Part shown: in pieces, positions 23,633-26,788 of the stretch
Numbering within the stretch: position 1 is the first letter of the stretch
How the letters are laid out: every line of letters starts with the position of its first letter
Assembly (NCBI GenBank): GCA_964480635.1
Contig: CAYZQE010000025.1
Location: 1-26,788 of the forward strand
Direction of reading: 5' to 3'
DNA: 26,788 bases
Source of the DNA: CAYZQE01 sp964480635
Lineage (GTDB): Bacteria > Pseudomonadota > Gammaproteobacteria > GCA-001735895
Made by a program: the position numbers and the translations under genes
The notes under the pieces: generated by a model
Told to the model about the DNA's origin: nothing
Databases searched by the model: none
The model's input: the letters and a program-made list of their open reading frames with translations, nothing else

Positions 23633-23656
23633 TTTAAGGAAAACTTGATTAACTGT
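23633..23656 (+). repeat. Solo copy of the element A/B terminus
   Basis: In the 55-bp gap between the transporter start and the lpxB stop. TTTAAGGAAAACTTGATTAA and the next four bases match the left end of element B at 20 of 24 positions, including TTAAGG and TTGATTAACTG. It may be an excision scar or a degenerate remnant. No matching second arm is present within the gap. Confidence 0.6.
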
Positions 23657-23666
23657 TGCTAAAAGC

Positions 23667-24824
23667 CTACTCATTTAATAAAAAAAGCGCTAATTGAGCA
23701 ATATTTCGAGAGCCGCCACCCTGACCTAAGCGCAACTTTACATCCATTAAGCCTTTTTTAATGTCAGCAGCATATGGCTCATTATCTAAAATAAGCTGTA
23801 TTTCTGTCGCGATATTGCTTGCATTAGCCTCGTGTTGTAACATTTCTTTAACGACCAAACGATTTGCCACAATATTAACCAAACTAAAGTGATCTATAAT
23901 TAATAATCGACTCATTATTTGGTGTGTTAACCAAGCCTGCTTATAAATAACACACATCGGCACACCCAATAAAGCAATTTCAAGAGTAACCGTCCCTGAA
24001 CAAGAAATAATAGCATCGCAACTTTTAATCAAAGGATATAGCTGGTTTTCAAACAATAAAATAGATATGCCATATTGACTAATAATGTCTTTAACTTGAT
24101 TTTTATCTAATGTTGCCGCAATGGGTAAAACAAATTGAATTTCATCGCCATACTGTTGCTTTAAAAGAGCGGCTGCCTCTAACATCACTGGCAAAACACG
24201 GGTCAATTCACTTTGACGGCTACCTGGAAATAAACCGATTGTTTTTTTCTTATCGCTTAACCCCACTATAGCTTCAACCAAACTAACATCAGGCACCTTA
24301 TCAACCAAAGGATGACCAACATAAGTCACTGGAACAGCATGTTTTTTATAAAAATCAACTTCAAATGGGAAAATCACAGCCATATGGTCAATACGCTGCC
24401 CTACTTTTTTAACGCGTTTAGGCCGCCATGCCCAGATTTGGGGGCTAATATAAAATAAAACCTTAATGCCCAACGACTTAGCATGAGCAGCCATTTTTTG
24501 ATTAAACTCCTGATAGTCGATACACACAAGTAAATCAGGCATTTCAGTTTCTAATTTTAACTTAACAAGTTTCATTGCCTTTTTTATATCACCCCAATGC
24601 TTAGCAATTTCTACAATACCCATAACGGCAATAGAGGCTGAATCAAAAAATACAGAAACGCCAGCTTGCCGCATATGCTGACCACCCATGCCTACAAGCT
24701 TTAAATTAGGCTCTTTCTCAAGCATAATTTTAGCCATCTCAGCGCCATGCTGATCTCCCGAAACTTCACCCGCGAGTAACATAATTTTTTTATTGGATGA
24801 TTTTATATGGGCGTTTTGAGGCAT
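23667..24824 (-). CDS. lpxB: Lipid-A-disaccharide synthase
   Basis: Joins UDP-diacylglucosamine and lipid X to make the lipid A disaccharide, at the inner-membrane surface. The protein has 385 aa (E. coli 382). The N-terminal Rossmann motif is LLAGEVSGDQHGA, then GMGGQHMRQAG, and later YISPQIWAWRPKRVKK, LFPGSRQSEL and CSGTVTLEIALLGVPM. A 16-residue lead precedes LLAGE. No Shine-Dalgarno is seen at the ATG (24822-24824). It is divergent from rnhB with only 22 bp between the starts. In many gammaproteobacteria lpxB and rnhB are co-directional, so the arrangement here is rearranged. Confidence 0.96.
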   Translation of the reverse strand: MPQNAHIKSSNKKIMLLAGEVSGDQHGAEMAKIMLEKEPNLKLVGMGGQHMRQAGVSVFFDSASIAVMGIVEIAKHWGDIKKAMKLVKLKLETEMPDLLVCIDYQEFNQKMAAHAKSLGIKVLFYISPQIWAWRPKRVKKVGQRIDHMAVIFPFEVDFYKKHAVPVTYVGHPLVDKVPDVSLVEAIVGLSDKKKTIGLFPGSRQSELTRVLPVMLEAAALLKQQYGDEIQFVLPIAATLDKNQVKDIISQYGISILLFENQLYPLIKSCDAIISCSGTVTLEIALLGVPMCVIYKQAWLTHQIMSRLLIIDHFSLVNIVANRLVVKEMLQHEANASNIATEIQLILDNEPYAADIKKGLMDVKLRLGQGGGSRNIAQLALFLLNE

Positions 24825-24846
24825 AATTATGAAATAAGATAAATTT

Positions 24847-25446
24847 ATGGAATTATATATGCACGACTATTTAAAAACAGGACTAAATGTATGTGGTGTC
24901 GACGAGGCTGGTAGAGGCCCTTTAGCGGGGCCTGTTGTTGCAGCTGCTGTCATATTAGACCCTAACAAACCTATTATGGGATTAGGTGATTCTAAAAAAT
25001 TAAGCAAAAAAAAACGTCAACAGCTATATCCACAAATTAAAGAGAGGGCTAAAGCATGGGCAATTGCTGAAGCCAGTGCCAGCGAAATTGATGATATCAA
25101 TATATTACAAGCCAGTTTATTAGCCATGAAACGAGCAGTGGAGAAACTACAAATTAAAGCAGATCATGCCTTAATAGACGGCAATAAAGCCCCTAATTTA
25201 TCAATATCATGCACCTGCATTATTAAAGGTGATGAAAAAGAAATTTGCATAGGCGCAGCCTCAATATTAGCCAAGGTGTATAGAGACAAATTATTAATTG
25301 AAATGGATGAAAAATATCCAGAATATCAATTTGCTAAGCATAAAGGCTATCCAACTAAGCTTCACCGAGAGCTTCTAAAAACGCACGGTGCCTGCAAAGA
25401 ACACCGCCGTTCATTTAAACCGGTTAAAGACGTATTATTTAAGTAA
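24847..25446 (+). CDS. rnhB: Ribonuclease HII
   Basis: Cleaves RNA in RNA-DNA hybrids, including single ribonucleotides in DNA. The protein has 199 aa. The catalytic acidic set is visible: Asp19-Glu20 in CGVDEAGRGPLAGPV, Asp111 in ALIDGNKAP and Asp147 in AKVYRD. The family end KHKGYPTKLHRELLKTHGAC is present. ATG 24847 is used; a second ATG at 24859 would also keep all motifs. Its 3' end overlaps the facing helix-hairpin-helix gene by 12 bp. Confidence 0.96.
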   Translation: MELYMHDYLKTGLNVCGVDEAGRGPLAGPVVAAAVILDPNKPIMGLGDSKKLSKKKRQQLYPQIKERAKAWAIAEASASEIDDINILQASLLAMKRAVEKLQIKADHALIDGNKAPNLSISCTCIIKGDEKEICIGAASILAKVYRDKLLIEMDEKYPEYQFAKHKGYPTKLHRELLKTHGACKEHRRSFKPVKDVLFK

Positions 25447-25701
25447 AATATCACCTTTATTTGATTTTAAAGTGGCTTTACCAATACCTTTAACATTCGA
25501 TAAATCTACCGTGTTTTTAAATGCACCGTTTTTCGTACGATAAGAAACAATAGCTTTTGCTTTCATCATCCCAATACCCGATAAGGCAGCGGCGATTTCA
25601 CTGGCTGAAGCTTTGTTAATATTTACGGGGGTTGCTAATAAAGCAGACGAAAAAATGAACGCGAGTGCAAAAACACCCGTAGAGAGTTTATTAAATAACA
25701 T
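25435..25701 (-). CDS. Small secreted helix-hairpin-helix protein (ComEA-like)
   Basis: 88 aa with a signal peptide (about 1-23, VFALAFIFSSALLATP) followed by VNINKASASEIAAALSGIGM and KAKAIVSYRTKNGAFKNTVD, then LSNVKGIGKATLKSNKG. These are the paired HhH turns of ComEA/ComE1-type proteins, which bind DNA in the periplasm during transformation or pilus-based uptake. Many bacteria encode such short stand-alone forms. The link to competence is inferred. It converges on rnhB, overlapping it by 12 bp. Confidence 0.88.
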   Translation of the reverse strand: MLFNKLSTGVFALAFIFSSALLATPVNINKASASEIAAALSGIGMMKAKAIVSYRTKNGAFKNTVDLSNVKGIGKATLKSNKGDILLK

Positions 25702-25737
25702 ACTAATTCCTATAATTCATAGACTAATGATTATCCC

Positions 25738-25774
25738 AAAGAAGGCACTTCCTAATGCCCTTTTATCCTTCTTT
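25738..25774. repeat. Inverted repeat upstream of the HhH gene
   Basis: AAAGAAGG (25738-25745) and CCTTCTTT (25767-25774) are exact complements; a GGCA/TGCC pair lies inside as an alternative stem. It lies between the end of the transposase gene and the HhH start, so it could end transposase transcripts or be a remnant repeat. Confidence 0.3.
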
Positions 25775-25842
25775 TAGATCCATGCTGTACGTCATGTCAG
25801 CGCCATATACATTATATCGTTGAAGAAAAAACACAACCCTTT

Positions 25843-25862
25843 TAAAAGGGGTCAGTACCCTT
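25843..25862. repeat. Left REP-like repeat of the RAYT unit
   Basis: TAAAAGGGGTCAGTACCCTT. It folds as AAAAGGG, 7-nt loop, CCCTTTT. It also overlaps a 14-bp palindrome, CCCTTTTAAAAGGG (25837-25850). Being directly after the transposase stop, it may act as its terminator. Confidence 0.75.
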
Positions 25863-25863
25863 T

Positions 25864-26568
25864 TTAAAGATTGGTGCTCTTTTTTGATGGTCGACCACGC
25901 TTTGCTTGCCCTACATTCTTAGATAGTATTTTTTCTACTTTTTCTTTAAACTGGCTTCCGCCTAAAGGCGTACCCGTTTGAACCGCCTCTCTAATGTCTT
26001 TTAATAACACAGAATCTAAACTGGCACCCAAATTAAACCCATCACAGTAGACCTTTGCCCTCTCTCTTTCATTAAGGCCTAACCTTAAATACACCTCATG
26101 GGGCTTAATAATTAAAGATTCTTCTCCAACAGCATTAACCAAATAACTGGACCACTGATATGACCTAGGGTCATCTACCATGCCGGCTCTAACAGGATTA
26201 AGCTCTATATAGCGATAACACGACAATAAATATTGTTCATCATCAATAATGCTTGCTTTAAAGCGGCCTTCCCATAACGTGCCAGAATGCCCATATTTAC
26301 GATTAAAATAAGGCACGTATAATCGCCCAAGATGTTGCATAAACTTTGAAATATTCTCAGCAAGACAGCTACTCATTAACAAATGGACATGATTATCCAT
26401 TAACACATAAGCATGAATTGCCGTTGGATATCGCATAGATGCTTCCTGCAAGCAAGAAATATAATATTTCTTATCCTCATCATCCGCGAACACATTATTC
26501 CTATCATTTCCTCGTGTAATTGCATGAACAGGAATATCTGGTAAAAAAAAACGTTGTTTTCTTGGCAT
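25864..26568 (-). CDS. REP-associated tyrosine transposase (Y1/HUH family)
   Basis: A single-strand transposase of the IS200/IS605-related RAYT group, 234 aa. It begins PRKQRFFLPDIPVHAITRGN, usual for this group. The HUH metal motif is NHVHLL, with His60 and His62. GTLWEGRFKASIIDD and CYRYIELNPVRAGMV follow, the latter holding the likely nucleophilic Tyr (118 or 120). The C-terminus TPLGGSQFKEKVEKIL and AKRGRPSK is typical of RAYTs and lacking in IS200 TnpA. The frame is intact, so it may be functional. It lies between inverted GGGTCAGTACCC-type repeats. Confidence 0.9.
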   Translation of the reverse strand: MPRKQRFFLPDIPVHAITRGNDRNNVFADDEDKKYYISCLQEASMRYPTAIHAYVLMDNHVHLLMSSCLAENISKFMQHLGRLYVPYFNRKYGHSGTLWEGRFKASIIDDEQYLLSCYRYIELNPVRAGMVDDPRSYQWSSYLVNAVGEESLIIKPHEVYLRLGLNERERAKVYCDGFNLGASLDSVLLKDIREAVQTGTPLGGSQFKEKVEKILSKNVGQAKRGRPSKKSTNL

Positions 26569-26621
26569 AAATTAATACATCTTTGTTAGTTACTCTCTCA
26601 TAATAACGCAAAATAACACTT

Positions 26622-26641
26622 AAGGGTACTGACCCCTTTTA
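26622..26641. repeat. Right REP-like repeat of the RAYT unit
   Basis: Exact reverse complement of the 25843-25862 repeat, 54 bp upstream of the transposase ATG. GGGTACTGACCC is the core. Confidence 0.75.
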
Positions 26642-26724
26642 GAGAAAGAAGCGCTATTATAAAATATAGGCTTCGTGGTATTAACTTGATCGTTAAGAAT
26701 AGCTCTAATAAAAAGGGCGCAAAA

Positions 26725-26738
26725 AAGGGTACTGACCC
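26725..26738. repeat. Third copy of the REP core
   Basis: AAGGGTACTGACCC repeats the first 14 bases of the right REP in the same orientation, about 100 bp away. It is followed by GAATGGCACTAAG, which does not match the other copies and looks like the end of a separate element. Confidence 0.65.
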
Positions 26739-26751
26739 GAATGGCACTAAG

Positions 26752-26788
26752 TTAAGCCGCTTTAGCGTGATGATTTTGAAGCAAAAAA
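26752..26788 (-). CDS. Possible 3' end of a transposase gene (truncated by the window)
   Basis: On the minus strand a short frame enters from the window edge and reads LLQNHHAKAA, then stop (26752-26754). GTTAAGC and GAATGGCAC next to it look like an IS terminus. Only about 12 codons are visible, so the family cannot be assigned. Confidence 0.25.
   Translation of the reverse strand, partial: FLLQNHHAKAA

Larger units (their letters stand above)
25843..26641 (-). mobile_element. RAYT transposase flanked by inverted REP-like repeats
   Basis: A 799-bp unit: 20-bp perfect inverted repeats (25843-25862 and 26622-26641) around one minus-strand transposase gene. RAYT genes are commonly flanked by the REP sequences they act on; they are usually single-copy and domesticated rather than freely transposing. 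No clear target duplication is seen outside the repeats. Confidence 0.75.

Overview
The window is an AT-rich chromosomal segment from a gammaproteobacterium. The main evidence is gene order: rpsB divergent from map-glnD, yajC-secD-secF, hrcA-grpE-dnaK-dnaJ-dapB, nadK-recN, and fur divergent from bamE with rnfH and ratA facing bamE. LpxB and a BamE lipoprotein indicate an outer membrane. The genus cannot be fixed from sequence alone; a Thiotrichales or methylotroph-like relative (Cycloclasticus, Methylophaga and similar) is only a guess.

Layout. 1-854: 3'-truncated rpsB (minus strand) with a long Lys/Ala/Pro C-terminal tail. 1140-5119: map, glnD and a DUF2058 gene. 5159-7691: a copper/cytochrome region with a decayed copB, a His-rich cytochrome c, a second small cytochrome c and a secreted Asp-box propeller protein. 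7798-11021 (minus): secF, secD, yajC, with a strong hairpin between yajC and secD. 11022-11551: no intact gene, but a decayed sterol-desaturase-like gene directly after dapB. 11552-17570 (minus): the heat-shock cluster plus dapB, with two palindromic repeat elements in its gaps. 17631-20182: nadK and recN, overlapping by 4 bp. 20215-20625: fur. 20626-21166: two palindromic elements joined end to end. 21167-24824: bamE, then minus-strand rnfH, ratA, a divergent NSS-type transporter and lpxB. 24847-25701: rnhB and a small secreted helix-hairpin-helix protein. 25843-26641: a REP-associated tyrosine transposase (RAYT) flanked by 20-bp inverted REP-like repeats. The last bases look like the end of another IS.

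Most genes are housekeeping: translation, PII nitrogen signalling, protein export and folding, lysine/peptidoglycan precursor synthesis, NADP supply, recombination repair, iron regulation and envelope biogenesis. The unusual content lies in the intergenic DNA. At least four palindromic repeat types occupy gaps between conserved genes. The clearest is a pair of TTAA-bounded elements (20679-21102) between fur and bamE that share terminal repeats and fold into three long rod-like hairpins. A third partial copy of the same terminus lies at 23633-23656.
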